This document shows positions 50,313-60,856 of a DNA stretch of 64,000 bases, in pieces. How positions within the stretch are numbered: the first letter of the stretch is position 1; each line of letters opens with the position of its first letter. The DNA lies in the NCBI GenBank assembly GCA_024167805.1, contig CP099988.1:558001-622000 (forward strand), in the 5' to 3' direction. The notes beneath the pieces are model-generated. The model was given only the letters and a program-made list of their open reading frames with translations, had not been told where the DNA came from and ran no database searches. A program made the translations under genes and the position numbers. Source of the DNA: Methanobacterium sp. ERen5 (lineage in GTDB: Archaea > Methanobacteriota > Methanobacteria > Methanobacteriales > Methanobacteriaceae).

Positions 50313-51140
50313 TCATGGTAATGCATGCCCAGCTGTTACTTCTATTCCTCTGAAAAGTCTAATAAAGTTTATTAACATGTCTAAACTTCTTTGAGCTTCC
50401 TCCACATTCCATGTGTAGTCTGAGGGTGCAACTCCATAGGATATATTTTCCTGGATGAACGCAACATCCATGGTAAACAATTTAGGACCTGTTAATCCAT
50501 TAACTATGAATGAAATGTGTCCCCTTGTATGGCCGGGTGTGCTGATAGCCCAAATAGACCCATCACCCAAAAGATCTGCACACTTAGGAAATGGAGAAAT
50601 AGATTCAAAATCTGAAAAATCGATTTCATAGACAGTTTCAACATCTTTTAAAAAATCACCGGAAAGTTTGGGTTTGTAATCCTCTACTTCACCTTTACCC
50701 AATATTATGGGGATTTCCTTTGGAAGATCTCTAATTCCAGCAATATGATCCGGATGCATGTGGCTTAAAAATACGGCATTTAATTCAGATGCTTTATCAC
50801 CCAGTTGATAAAGAATATCCTGATTTTTATCCTGGATATATTCTTCTTTCTGTGGTGTTTCCACTCCACCATACGGATCACGATAGTAACTCTTGTCTAG
50901 TCCCGCATCCAAAAGGAAATTGCCAAGTTTTTCATGTGTTAAATAATGTGACAGTATTGGAACTTCCACTGTACCAGTGATTCTAGGGGATCTCAGATGA
51001 TTCGGATTGAAGGTCCCGTCTAGATCTATCACAACAGAACCAGTTTGATAAGTCTGTACATCTACAGGAGCAGGATTTTTAAAAATAGTCTTCCAGCTCT
51101 CATATGAACTTCTTTTTAGTTGGTATTTTTCGATTTTCAT
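50313..51140 (-). CDS. Metallo-beta-lactamase-fold hydrolase (lactonase-like)
   Basis: A 275-residue hydrolase with the two-metal site SHMHPDHIAG (about 126-135), the histidine of STPGHTRGHIS, the aspartate of LFTMDVAF and the late histidine of TAGHAL. The layout resembles AHL-lactonase-like members; the substrate is unknown. It stands between the DUF308 and symporter genes, transcribed with the symporter, whose stop is 35 bases upstream. Confidence 0.83.
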   Translation of the reverse strand: MKIEKYQLKRSSYESWKTIFKNPAPVDVQTYQTGSVVIDLDGTFNPNHLRSPRITGTVEVPILSHYLTHEKLGNFLLDAGLDKSYYRDPYGGVETPQKEEYIQDKNQDILYQLGDKASELNAVFLSHMHPDHIAGIRDLPKEIPIILGKGEVEDYKPKLSGDFLKDVETVYEIDFSDFESISPFPKCADLLGDGSIWAISTPGHTRGHISFIVNGLTGPKLFTMDVAFIQENISYGVAPSDYTWNVEEAQRSLDMLINFIRLFRGIEVTAGHALP

Positions 51141-51175
51141 TTTTTCTAAAAATAAATTAGGGGTTGTGGTTGATA

Positions 51176-52780
51176 TTATTTACCCACTACTCCCTCAAAT
51201 ATTTTATCCACAACTTCTTTTTCAGGAGGTTTGGTTAGGTAGGTAACAATTATGGTTACAACAATTGCTATGGGCAGGGCTATAATTATTGGATCAACTG
51301 TTGGCCACGGCATGGATGTAACAATCACAGAATGACCTGTTAAAGCCTTTGAAATACCTACTGCCTCTGCAGATTTTTTAAATCCAAACAGTATCCAGAA
51401 CAAACTTGCAACTGAACCTGCTACTAATCCTGCGATTGCACCTTCCCTATTTATTCTCTTCCAATAGATGGCTCCCACATATATTGATAGGAATGCAGCT
51501 GCAGTTATTCCGAACCACATTGAAGTTCCCACAGCAATAATGCTCGCAGGCAATATTAATCCAAGAATAACTGCTATCACCACAGCCACAACTATTCCTA
51601 CCCTTGCAACCATAACAGTTGAATCTCCCTTCTTTCCAGTGACGGTTTCATAGATATCTCTTCCCAGTGCTGTTCCTTGAACATGGAACTGTGCTGAAAG
51701 AGTGCTCATTGCTGCTGAAAGTAGGGTGATCATGAATATGTATGCAAACCACAATGGGAATGCTGCTGCTATGAATGTTGGAATCACTGTGTCTAAGTTT
51801 CCTCCAGCTGCTTGTACAGCAGTTTGTCCTGTGTGCTGGAAGAAGTATACATTTGAAAGTGATCCAACAACATAGGCTGAAAATGTCATGATAAATATGA
51901 ATATTCCACCAACCAACACTGCCCTGTTGAGTTCTTTGTTGGATTTCACTGTCATGAATCTAACCACCAGTTGTGGTTGTGACAGTGCCCCTATACCAAC
52001 ACCCAATATCAAGCTTGAGATTAAAGTCCACCAAAATGGACTTCCAGCCAATGGCATAGATGTCCACCCTGTAAATCCTGTGGCCACAGCCTGTGCTGTT
52101 GCATTATGCGGAACAACATTTACCAGGTTTGATAATGCCGTGTTTGCCTCGATAACTCCGCCCAACATCCAGTAAGTAGCACCCAGCAGGACGATCATAC
52201 CAAAAAACATGATGGTACCTTGTAGTGCATCTGTGTACATCACACCCCGTATTCCACCAAACACAACATAGACAGCGACAATTATTGCCATTGCAATGAG
52301 TGCAAAGTAGTAATTTACATGGAGCGTTGATTCAACAAATCTTGCCATACCAATTAACACAACCGATGCATAAAGCGGCATCCCTACAAATATGACAGCT
52401 CCAGCATAGTACTGTATAAATTTACTGTTGAAACGTTTTGAAAGAAATTCTGGAAATGTGAGGGCTCCTAGATTATGGCCCATTTTACGGGTTCTCTTTC
52501 CAAAGAATACGAACGCAATGAAAATTCCAACAAGAATGTTTAAAAATACCAACCACAGTATTCCCATACCGTAGTTAGCTGCAACTCCTCCAAAACCTAC
52601 AATGGCAGCCGTGCTTATGAAAGTGGCACCGTAACTTAAAGCCATTATGTAAGGGTGGGTGTTTCTCCCTGCAACCAAGTAATCCTCCGAACTCTTAGTT
52701 CTCTTCCAGGCAACGTAACCTACGTATCCCACCATCAGGAGGTAAATCAACACAACAATACTCAATATAAAAATATTCAT
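51176..52780 (-). CDS. Sodium:solute symporter (SSS family), paralogue 2
   Basis: 534 residues, nearly the same protein as the symporter at 46040: the first 65 residues differ only at a few places, and the motifs ATFISTAAIVGFGG, FGGIRGVMYTDALQG, LSQPQLVVRFMTVKSNKEL and LLSAAMSTLSAQFHVQG are shared, while the extracellular loops (about 210-240) diverge. Probably carboxylate import with sodium. GAGGAGGGG precedes the ATG. It lacks the small accessory gene and is divergent from the CoA ligase gene. Confidence 0.85.
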   Translation of the reverse strand: MNIFILSIVVLIYLLMVGYVGYVAWKRTKSSEDYLVAGRNTHPYIMALSYGATFISTAAIVGFGGVAANYGMGILWLVFLNILVGIFIAFVFFGKRTRKMGHNLGALTFPEFLSKRFNSKFIQYYAGAVIFVGMPLYASVVLIGMARFVESTLHVNYYFALIAMAIIVAVYVVFGGIRGVMYTDALQGTIMFFGMIVLLGATYWMLGGVIEANTALSNLVNVVPHNATAQAVATGFTGWTSMPLAGSPFWWTLISSLILGVGIGALSQPQLVVRFMTVKSNKELNRAVLVGGIFIFIMTFSAYVVGSLSNVYFFQHTGQTAVQAAGGNLDTVIPTFIAAAFPLWFAYIFMITLLSAAMSTLSAQFHVQGTALGRDIYETVTGKKGDSTVMVARVGIVVAVVIAVILGLILPASIIAVGTSMWFGITAAAFLSIYVGAIYWKRINREGAIAGLVAGSVASLFWILFGFKKSAEAVGISKALTGHSVIVTSMPWPTVDPIIIALPIAIVVTIIVTYLTKPPEKEVVDKIFEGVVGK

Positions 52781-53162
52781 CTTACCCCTCCTCTAATTCT
52801 ACAGCTATAAATCATTGATTGCAATTATCAAAATTGATAAGTATTAAATGGCAACATGATTAAACTCGAAATTATAATTTTTTTATTATAGAATAAGGTT
52901 TAGGGAAATCATTTTATATAAATCTGTATGAAACGATGCCTGCAAATATTGAACATTTAAATTACACTACCACCACGAAATGAATCTATTATGAAATTTT
53001 TATAAAAAAATCAAATTTTAGAGATCATTAGAGTAAATTTTATAAACCCTTCAATTAAATTTTGAAACATGAAATTATTCTAATAGAACTGATAAATCAT
53101 TCATTTTAAACAAATAGCAGATTAATAAAACAGGATTGGACGTTTATGAGTTGGGGATAACT
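52781..53162. promoter_or_regulatory. Divergent control region, symporter 2 / CoA ligase
   Basis: No gene in 382 bases. AATAAGGTTTAGGGAA at 52892-52907 matches 14 of 16 positions of the motif upstream of the first symporter, and a TTTTATATAAATCT box follows it at about the distance of TTTAAAAATCT in the other copy. A TTTATAAA box near 53041 may serve the plus strand. Confidence 0.45.
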
Positions 53163-54461
53163 ATGATCTGGAATAAACAAGTAGAATGCATGTCCGATGA
53201 TGAGAGGAAAAAGTTACAACTAGAAAAATTACAAGCAATCGTTAAGTACGCCTATGAAAATGTTCCTTACTACAGAAAACGATTGGATGAAATACCCATC
53301 AAACCTGAAGACATTAAAACTCTTAAAGATATTGAGAAACTTCCATTTACAACTAAAGATGATTTGCGAGATGCTTATCCCTTTGAAATGTTTGCAGTGT
53401 CTAAAAGGGAAATAGTGGAAGTTCATACATCATCAGGAACAACTGGTAAACCCACAGTATCAGGATACACAAGGGGTGATCTCGAAATCTGGAGCGAAGT
53501 AATGGCCAGAGGACTAACAATGGCAGGTGTGGATGACGAAGACATCATCCAAAATACACATGGATATGGATTGTTCACAGGTGGTTTTGGAGTACACTAC
53601 GGTGCACAGAAGATTGGTGCTACAGTCATTCCAATCTCAACAGGACAGACTAAAAGACAGATAGAAATCATGCAAGACTTTGGAACCACCGTCATGATAT
53701 TCACACCATCATACGGCTTGTACTTAGCAGAAGAAATTGAAGCTGAAGGCTTAAACACTGAAGAAATGGATTTCAAAGCCATAGGATTTGGTGCAGAAAT
53801 GTGGACTGAAGAAATGCGGAAGGAAATAGAAAAAAGATTTAATGCCCCTGCATACAACATCTATGGCCTTACTGAGATCATGGGTCCGGGAGTGGGTCTT
53901 GAATGCAGTGCACAAGATGGACTACACATCTTTGAAGATCATTTCTATCCGGAAGTCATCAACCCTGAAACCTTTGAAACGGTTGAAGATGGTGAAAAAG
54001 GTGAACTTGTGCTCACAACATTAACACGTGAAGGCACTCCATTGTTACGTTTCAGAACCAAAGACGTTACCAAACTTACACGGGGTAAATGTGAATGTGG
54101 AAGAACTTTGGTGAGAATGGAACGGGTTAAAGGACGTACAGATGATATGATGAAAATTAGGGGAGTTTCTGTCTTCCCATCCCAAATTGAAAAGGCTCTT
54201 TTAAGAATTGATGGGGTCGAACCCCACTATCAGATAATAGTAACCAGACCACATCTCATGGATGAAATGGAGGTTCGAGTGGAAGCTTCCGAAGATCTGT
54301 TCTCTGATGAAATAAAAGAATTGGTAGGTATCAGAGAGAAAATAGAACAGTACATACACAATGAAATAGGATTAAGGGTCAAAGTAACCCTTGTTGAACC
54401 AAAAACAATACCTAGAAGTGAAGGTAAAGCCGTGCGAGTAATAGATAAGAGAACTCTTTAA
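53163..54461 (+). CDS. paaK: Phenylacetate-CoA ligase-type adenylate-forming enzyme
   Basis: Activates an aryl or acyl acid to its CoA ester with ATP. About 432 residues: [15 protein letters not shown], the phosphate loop [38 protein letters not shown] with a zinc-like CECG, and [19 protein letters not shown]. The start is ATG 53163 ([10 protein letters not shown]) after GGGGAT; the frame extends nine codons upstream. It is followed by an ACT gene and convergent iorBA, the set used by anaerobic archaea to interconvert aryl acids, aryl-CoA and aromatic 2-oxoacids. Confidence 0.9.
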   Translation: MIWNKQVECMSDDERKKLQLEKLQAIVKYAYENVPYYRKRLDEIPIKPEDIKTLKDIEKLPFTTKDDLRDAYPFEMFAVSKREIVEVHTSSGTTGKPTVSGYTRGDLEIWSEVMARGLTMAGVDDEDIIQNTHGYGLFTGGFGVHYGAQKIGATVIPISTGQTKRQIEIMQDFGTTVMIFTPSYGLYLAEEIEAEGLNTEEMDFKAIGFGAEMWTEEMRKEIEKRFNAPAYNIYGLTEIMGPGVGLECSAQDGLHIFEDHFYPEVINPETFETVEDGEKGELVLTTLTREGTPLLRFRTKDVTKLTRGKCECGRTLVRMERVKGRTDDMMKIRGVSVFPSQIEKALLRIDGVEPHYQIIVTRPHLMDEMEVRVEASEDLFSDEIKELVGIREKIEQYIHNEIGLRVKVTLVEPKTIPRSEGKAVRVIDKRTL

Positions 54462-54490
54462 AAAAATATACTTAGGGTTGAGGTATGAAA

Positions 54491-54922
54491 ATGAAAGTAA
54501 AACAGCTGTCAATATTTTTGGAAAATCGTAAGGGTAGAATGAAAAATGCACTGGATGTGCTTGAAACCGGAGGCATTAACATTCGTGCACTGTCCATTGC
54601 AGACACCTCTGACTTCGGAATTTTAAGACTCATAGTTCCAGAACCAGACAGGGCCAAGAAATTGTTGGAGGAAAACAATTTCATTGTTAAAGTTGGTGAA
54701 GTCATAGCAGTACGGATGCCTGATCATCCAGGAGGACTGGGTGAAATACTAGGCATTTTAGATGGGCAAAATATCAACCTAGATTATCTCTACGCATTTG
54801 CAGAACAAAAAAATGAAATGGCAATAGTTTTACTCCACCCTGAAAATATTGATTCAGGAATCAAAGCCCTTGTTGACGGTGGAGCAGAAATTATAACATC
54901 AAATGAAATATATGGTCTTTAA
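54491..54922 (+). CDS. Tandem ACT-domain protein
   Basis: 143 residues, two ACT-like units: KQLSIFLENRKGRMKNALDVLETGGINIRALSIADTSDFGILRLIV and AVRMPDHPGGLGEILGILDGQNINLDYLYAF. ACT domains bind amino acids and regulate enzymes; this type sits next to CoA ligase and IOR genes in many archaea and probably senses an aromatic or branched amino acid. TTGAGGT lies six bases before ATG 54491; the ATG at 54485 is too close to it. Confidence 0.85.
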   Translation: MKVKQLSIFLENRKGRMKNALDVLETGGINIRALSIADTSDFGILRLIVPEPDRAKKLLEENNFIVKVGEVIAVRMPDHPGGLGEILGILDGQNINLDYLYAFAEQKNEMAIVLLHPENIDSGIKALVDGGAEIITSNEIYGL

Positions 54923-54985
54923 TAGGCCTAAATTCTCTTTTTTGAGTTGTTTAAAAGTGAATAAAAAAATTTGGAAATGTAGAAG

Positions 54986-55579
54986 TTAACTAGATTTAAC
55001 AAAACTGAATCCTGCAGTAAATGCTTTTAAATTAATTTCTAAACTTTTTTCAGGTAGATTTGCCTTCATCGAATTTATTATGGTTCCTTTTTCTATTGGA
55101 AATCCTTCCACTGCAGAGGCTGCTCCTAGCATCACCATGTTCATGGACAGAGAATGTCCAGATTCCCTTGCAATTTTATCTGCATCGAGTGCGTAGACCT
55201 GTTTGGTCTTTTCATCCAGTTCTGTCAGTACATCTTCCATATCAGGATATGAAACTCCTGTTTCGTTTAGATTGAATGGATATATTGGATTGGTGTTTAA
55301 AATTATGTATGATTCCTTGCTTATTTTAGGAACTGCCCTTAATGCTTCCACAGGTTCAAATGATATGAGCAGATCTGCTGATCCCAACTCTATGATGGGA
55401 CTGTAGTTGTCACCTATTTTAAGTTCAGTTGAAACACTTCCTCCCCTCTGTGCCATTCCATGCACTTCACTCATCACAACGGGAAGACCAGTTTTCATTG
55501 CTGCTTCACCCATCACAGTCGAAGTTTTAATGATACCCTGCCCACCAACACCTGAAATATAAATACTATATGACTTCAT
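54986..55579 (-). CDS. iorB: Indolepyruvate ferredoxin oxidoreductase subunit beta
   Basis: Small subunit (197 residues) of the enzyme that converts aromatic 2-oxoacids and CoA to aryl-acetyl-CoA, CO2 and reduced ferredoxin, or the reverse. Gamma-type oxidoreductase domain with YISGVGGQGIIKTSTVMGEAA, SEVHGMAQRGGSVSTELKIG and MVMLGAASAVEGFPIE. It follows iorA after 45 bases on the same strand. Confidence 0.93.
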   Translation of the reverse strand: MKSYSIYISGVGGQGIIKTSTVMGEAAMKTGLPVVMSEVHGMAQRGGSVSTELKIGDNYSPIIELGSADLLISFEPVEALRAVPKISKESYIILNTNPIYPFNLNETGVSYPDMEDVLTELDEKTKQVYALDADKIARESGHSLSMNMVMLGAASAVEGFPIEKGTIINSMKANLPEKSLEINLKAFTAGFSFVKSS

Positions 55580-55624
55580 TTGTAAAACCTTCCAAACTAA
55601 TTTTTTTGTTTATTTAGAGAAATG

Positions 55625-57474
55625 TTATTTCTTAACTCCTATAGCCCTCTCTGGACAGACCTGAACACAAACGTTGCACCCATTACAAAGTTTAGTATCT
55701 ATCCTTACCTTACCTTCATCATCTTTGTATATTGCTGTGCATGCAAGTTTTTCAAGGCACACTGCACATTCATCACATTTTTCCTGTTTAACTTCTAGCT
55801 CTGCTTTACTTGAACGTCTTCCCTTGGTTAGCATGCATGGATGTTGGGATATCACAACTGCCACACCATCAAATTCAAGTGCTTCAATGAAGGTTTCCTT
55901 GGATTTTTTAATGTTCATTGGGTTGATTTTTCTGAGGTATTTTACTCCTGTTGCTTCAACAATTGCGTCTATTGAGACTTCAGGGGCCTCCCATCCCATA
56001 CCATCCACGGGTAATCCTGGATTAGGTTGACCTCCAGTCATTGCAGTTGTCCTGTTGTCTAAAATAACCAGGACAAATCTGTCTTTATTGTGAACAGCAT
56101 TTATCAGCGGTGGGATTCCTGCATGGAAAAAAGTAGAGTCTCCTATGAAACACACCACATTTTGTTTGGTTGCCTTTGAAAATCCGCAGCTGGTACCTAT
56201 GGATGAACCCATGGATAGCAGGTAATCTGCTGCATCGTAGGGGGATGTGATACCCAAGGTGTAACAACCAATATCTGTGGGGTATATTACATCATTTAAT
56301 CCCATGGAATTAACAGCATCTTTAACAGTGTAGTACACGGATCTGTGTGGACATCCTGGACACAATGTTGGAGGTCTTTCAGGAATGGAAAGATCAGAAT
56401 TTGAAGGCTGATTTTTCGGAATTTTTTGATTTAGAACCGTTTCTAACATCTCCATGACAATGTTTGGAGTGTATTCGTATATCATAGGCAGTGTTTGGTC
56501 TAATTTTCCGTGTACCGCCATTTGAATTCCATTTCTACCTAAAATCGACAGTACTTCTTTCTCCATTATTGGATCAACTTCTTCCACAACAGCCACGCTA
56601 TCGAGATCCTTTATGAATTCAAGTAACAGTTCATCAGGGAATGGATGTGTGAGAGTTACCTTAAAAACATCCACATTTAGATCGTTCCTTTGGACTGCAT
56701 CCATGACATAGTTAAATGCTCCTCCACTGGTTACTACTCCCACTTTTCCGTTTCTTCTGTAAATCTTGTTTAATTCTGAGGAGTTGCTGAGCTTCCTTAG
56801 CTCTTCCATTTTTGGACCAAATTTTTGTGCATGATCATGGCTGTGGCTGGTACTGGTACGAATCTCTGGGGATCCCTCTTGAAAAAGCCCTTGGTTTTGC
56901 CAGTTTCCACATTTCCAGTTTCCACAACACCTCTCATGTGGGAAACCCTCGTGGTGGTTCTCATGAGAACTGGTAGTTTGAATTGTTCAGACAGTTCATA
57001 GCTGAAGCCCATTAATTGACGAATTTCTTCAGGATTTGAAGGTTCAACCATTGGCATGTTGGCAAGTCTAGCATAGTGCCTGTTGTCCTGTTCATTTTGA
57101 GACGAAAACATGGATGGATCGTCTGCTGAGAGGATCACCATACCTGCCTCAACTCCTGTGTACACTGCACTCATGAGGGAGTCTGATGCCACATTAACAC
57201 CCACATGTTTCATGAAGGTGAATGAACGTACTCCTGATGCTGCTGCACTGGCCGCTACTTCAAGGGCAACCTTTTCATTGGTGGAAAATTCAAAATAAAT
57301 TCCAGCATCTTCCGCAAGTTTTGAAAAAATATCTCCTATTTCTGATGAAGGAGTTCCAGGATATGTGGATGCAAGACCCACCCCTGCTTCAAGAGCACCC
57401 CTTACAGCTGCCTCATTACCCAGCAGGAACAATTTCTGATTTTCTTCCGCTGTTAAAACTTCTTTAAGATTCAT
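55625..57474 (-). pseudogene. iorA: Indolepyruvate ferredoxin oxidoreductase subunit alpha, one-base frameshift
   Basis: Large TPP subunit. The first frame (56797-57474) is the N-terminal domain: LLGNEAAVRGALEAGVGLASTYPGTPSSEI and SANDPSMF-type region (ILSADDPSMFSSQNEQDNR). The second (55625-56809) has the TPP domain DIGCYTLG, FIGDSTFFHAGIPPLINAV, DNRTTAMTGGQPNPG, and two C-terminal ferredoxin motifs CDECAVCLEKLACTAIY and CNGCNVCVQVCPERAI. Adding one base to the T5 run at 56809-56813 joins them (HKNLVQKMEELRKLS) into about 616 residues, the normal size. ATG 57474 follows GTGAT. Confidence 0.9.
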
Positions 57475-57781
57475 GATAATCACTTTAACATAAAAAAATC
57501 TAATCCAATTCCTTTCAACTCGACCTTATTTAAACATGAATATTTGAATAAATTTGTTTAAGATCATTTATAAACAGATTACTGTTTTAGGCCCCTTTAC
57601 AAGCCATGTAACATTGGTAAATTGAAATTTTATATTTACCCCTCTTAATCAAAACACATTTTTGTTACGAACACATTTATACTATTTTGCCATATTACTA
57701 TTTTAAGGTGTTAGCCTGAAAAATCATTAATTTGTTTTTTTGTTTATCCATTTGATCAATATTAAAAAAGTTTGGAACAGC

Positions 57782-58354
57782 ATGATTGAAAAAACCTTGA
57801 TCAACGACATCGAAGTGGAGTACGAAGTCATCCACAGAAAAGTGAAAAACGCACGTCTTGAAATCAAAACAGATAAAATTAGGCTTATAATGCCAATAAA
57901 CCACTTTAACACCACTGAAATTGTGAAAAATCATGAAAAATGGATTTACAACAAGGTTGTTCGCATAAAACAGTTGCAAGGTGAAGCTGAAAAAAGGAAG
58001 CTCAACTTCGATCTGGGTGAAGATGAATTTAAAACCATGGTAAAAGAATTGATACTGGAATTTACCAAGGATTTGGGAGTGGATTTTAACAGAGTATTTT
58101 TTAAGAAGATGAGATCGAGGTGGGGTAGCTGCAGTTCAAAGAAAAATCTGAATATCAACAAATATTTAAGATTTCTTCCAAACCATCTCATAGAATATGT
58201 TGTTTATCACGAAGTAGCACACCTCGTTGAGATGAGCCATAACAAATCATTCTGGAACATAATAGCATTTAAATATCATGACTACAAACAATTTGAAGAT
58301 GAACTCTTGATTTATTGGCTCTGCATCAAGAAATGTATTGAAACCCTTGAATAA
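57782..58354 (+). CDS. YgjP/DUF45-type zinc metallopeptidase-like protein
   Basis: 190 residues with the family's RSRWGSCSSKKNLNINKYLRFLP and the zinc motif YHEVAHLVEMSHNKSFWNII. N-terminal beta-rich part from MIEKTLINDIEVEYEVIHRKVKNARLEI. ATG 57782 is chosen; the open frame begins at 57740. Bacterial relatives lie in restriction or phage loci or stand alone; here it stands alone with no neighbour within 250 bases on either side. The role is unknown. Confidence 0.83.
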   Translation: MIEKTLINDIEVEYEVIHRKVKNARLEIKTDKIRLIMPINHFNTTEIVKNHEKWIYNKVVRIKQLQGEAEKRKLNFDLGEDEFKTMVKELILEFTKDLGVDFNRVFFKKMRSRWGSCSSKKNLNINKYLRFLPNHLIEYVVYHEVAHLVEMSHNKSFWNIIAFKYHDYKQFEDELLIYWLCIKKCIETLE

Positions 58355-58629
58355 ATTGATAAAATTACTAATAATGGAATGAAATCGGGTTAATTCGAAA
58401 AATATGTTTACAAAGCCGAAATTTAGTTGAAGATGGTAATTAGATTGTGTCTGGCTTAAAATAAATGTCCAGCCCCTGATAAAAAACATTAATTATAATG
58501 TACGTTATATTGATCTACATCGTTGTAAGTAGTGTAACTATTAGTTTATTATTTTTTTATGAATGTTCTAACTTTACAGTAAAGAAAGATTGAGAGAAAA
58601 AACTAGTCCTAACCCCTTGAAGTGATAAA

Positions 58630-60126
58630 ATGATAAAGGTTAAAATTCTAAGACAAAATCCTCGAACAGGGAAAGAACCCTACTTCGAAGTTTACGATGT
58701 TGAGGAATCTGATAAAATGAAGATCCTCGATGCTCTAAACCAGATCAACAACAGGTACGATGCAGATATTGCATACAGATATTCCTGTAGAGCAGGTCAG
58801 TGCGGATCATGCGCTCTGAAAATGAACAACAAGATTGTTTTAGCTTGCAAAGCAGAGATAGAAGATGGGGCTGTTTTAGAACCCCTAGATTTTGAGGTTT
58901 TAAAGGATCTAGTGGTGGAAAGATCGAAGTACGACAACAAAGTCACAAAAATGGATCTGTTTGTGGAAGGTGACTGCATTGTGCAGGAATGTCCTCAAAT
59001 CATGTTTCCTAAGGATTACGCAGATACCAAAAAAATTCGAAGCTGCATAGAATGTTTATCCTGTCTCTCTGCCTGTCCCGTTGTCAAGCAAACTGAAGAA
59101 TTTGCAGGTCCCTACTTCATGCGTTACATCTCCAAATTTGCCCTTGATCCAAGGGACTGTGCAGACAGAGCAGCTGAAGGTTTTGATGAGGGACTCTACA
59201 CTTGTACATCGTGTGGTAAATGTAAGGAAGTATGTCCAAAGGAGATAAACACCTTCGGATCTGCAATTGAAAAACTCAGAGAAATTTCAGTTAACGAAAA
59301 TATAGGACCGTTACCAGCTCATAAAAAAATTTTAGAACAGATCAAAAAGACTGGAAGATCCGTTGAACCATCTGGAACTGGAGACTTTCCAGAGGGTTTT
59401 GTTAAAACCCAGAAGAACGTCGAACATGATTCAAAACCTAAAATTGCACTATTTACAGGTTGTATGGTCGATTATAAACTTCCAGAAATTGCAGTGGCTC
59501 TTCTAAAGGTCATGGATGCAAATAATATTGATGTGATTGTGCCAGACGGTCAGATCTGCTGTGGATCACCTTTGCTTAGAACTGGACAGACTGAAATATT
59601 CCCTGAAATAGCAAAAAGAAATTATGAAGCATTAAAGGACTACGACACAATTGTGACTGTCTGTGCAGGATGTGGTTCCACACTCAAAAATGACTATCCC
59701 AAAGCTGGCATTAATTTGAATGTTAAGGATATAAGCGAGTTTTTAGCAGATAAATTAGAAACAGACAACATGAAACCTGTTAACATGAAGGTGTGTTATC
59801 ATGACCCATGTCATCTCATAAGGGGCCAGGGAATTTCTAAAGAACCACGGGAAGTCCTTAACAAAATTAAAGGTGTGGAATTTGTCGAGATGGAAGTTCC
59901 AGATCAATGCTGTGGTGCTGGTGGTGGAGTTAGGTCTGGAAAACCTGAAATTGCCGCAGGTTTAGGTAGTAAGAAAGTTAAAATGGTTGAAAAACTCGAT
60001 GTTGATGCAGTCATTACCATATGTCCATTTTGTGAGTACAACATCCAAGACTCATTAGATAGGGAAGGTTTAAATGATGTGAAGGCCATGAACATACTCA
60101 AACTTCTTGAAAAGGCTTATGAATAG
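58630..60126 (+). CDS. tfrB: Thiol:fumarate reductase subunit B
   Basis: Uses coenzymes M and B to reduce fumarate to succinate for biosynthesis, forming CoM-S-S-CoB. 498 residues. N-terminal [2Fe-2S] domain with YSCRAGQCGSCAL and VLACKAEI, two [4Fe-4S] motifs CIECLSCLSACPVV and CTSCGKCKEVCPKE, then an HdrB-like part with two CCG domains: FTGCMVDYKLPE/ICCGSP and YHDPCHLIRGQG/QCCGAGGG/CPFC. This joining of a succinate dehydrogenase B-like part and an HdrB-like part marks TfrB. The partner tfrA is not in the window, which is normal since the two are unlinked in relatives. Confidence 0.93.
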   Translation: MIKVKILRQNPRTGKEPYFEVYDVEESDKMKILDALNQINNRYDADIAYRYSCRAGQCGSCALKMNNKIVLACKAEIEDGAVLEPLDFEVLKDLVVERSKYDNKVTKMDLFVEGDCIVQECPQIMFPKDYADTKKIRSCIECLSCLSACPVVKQTEEFAGPYFMRYISKFALDPRDCADRAAEGFDEGLYTCTSCGKCKEVCPKEINTFGSAIEKLREISVNENIGPLPAHKKILEQIKKTGRSVEPSGTGDFPEGFVKTQKNVEHDSKPKIALFTGCMVDYKLPEIAVALLKVMDANNIDVIVPDGQICCGSPLLRTGQTEIFPEIAKRNYEALKDYDTIVTVCAGCGSTLKNDYPKAGINLNVKDISEFLADKLETDNMKPVNMKVCYHDPCHLIRGQGISKEPREVLNKIKGVEFVEMEVPDQCCGAGGGVRSGKPEIAAGLGSKKVKMVEKLDVDAVITICPFCEYNIQDSLDREGLNDVKAMNILKLLEKAYE

Positions 60127-60154
60127 AGACTTATGTTTAAGGATTGGATTTGAA

Positions 60155-60856
60155 ATGATATACGTAGTTTTTGTAGAACCAGAATCACCTGGAAACATAG
60201 GGTTTCTTGCCCGTACAATGAAAAACTTTGGACTCACCAATTTGGTGCTTATAAACCCATGTGAGCTTAAAAATGAAAGTTATTACCAGGCCATGCATGC
60301 AAGGGATGTTGTTAGTAATTGTGAAATATATGAAACACTCGAAGAGTTTTTAGACAAAGCAAATATCAGCACCGCAGTTGCTACAACTGGAAATGCTGGT
60401 GGAAGTTATAATATATCTAAGATCGCAGTTACCCCAGAAACCCTTTCAGATTCAATTAATTATGGTGGAAATATATGTTTGATCTTTGGACGTGAGGGAA
60501 ATGGACTTTCAAATCAAGAAATAGCACTCTGCGATGTTATTGTGAGCATTCCAACCCACGAAGATTATCCCATAATGAATGTAACCCATGCAGCCAGCAT
60601 AATATTCTACGAACTATTTAAGAAGGAGAAATCCTACCCAGTAGATACTTTAGAACCTGCTTCAGCCCAAGAAAAGAGCAGTTTGACTGCAATTATGGAT
60701 GAGATAATTGTTAAACTTGGTTATCCCGAACATAAAACTAAAAATGCACAACTGGTTTTTGATAGAATAATTCAACGTGCATTTATTACTGGAAGGGAAG
60801 CCCACACACTTAAGGGCACTTTACGCAGGATCAACCTCCGGACAAAGGAAAAATGA
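60155..60856 (+). CDS. trmJ: tRNA 2'-O-methyltransferase, TrmJ type
   Basis: SPOUT methyltransferase of about 233 residues, expected to methylate the ribose at tRNA position 32. YVVFVEPESPGNIGFLARTMKNFGL, ATTGNAGGSYNISKI, CLIFGREGNGLSNQEIALCD and the knot IPTHEDYPIMNVTHAASIIFYELFKK are seen, plus a C-terminal helical tail. ATG 60155 starts 28 bases after tfrB stops; the frame is open further upstream into tfrB. Confidence 0.86.
   Translation: MIYVVFVEPESPGNIGFLARTMKNFGLTNLVLINPCELKNESYYQAMHARDVVSNCEIYETLEEFLDKANISTAVATTGNAGGSYNISKIAVTPETLSDSINYGGNICLIFGREGNGLSNQEIALCDVIVSIPTHEDYPIMNVTHAASIIFYELFKKEKSYPVDTLEPASAQEKSSLTAIMDEIIVKLGYPEHKTKNAQLVFDRIIQRAFITGREAHTLKGTLRRINLRTKEK

Noticed and set aside
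57484..57781. Gap between iorA and the YgjP-type gene as a possible RNA or small gene
   Set aside because: AT-rich with no stable fold, conserved-looking frame or repeat; probably promoters only.
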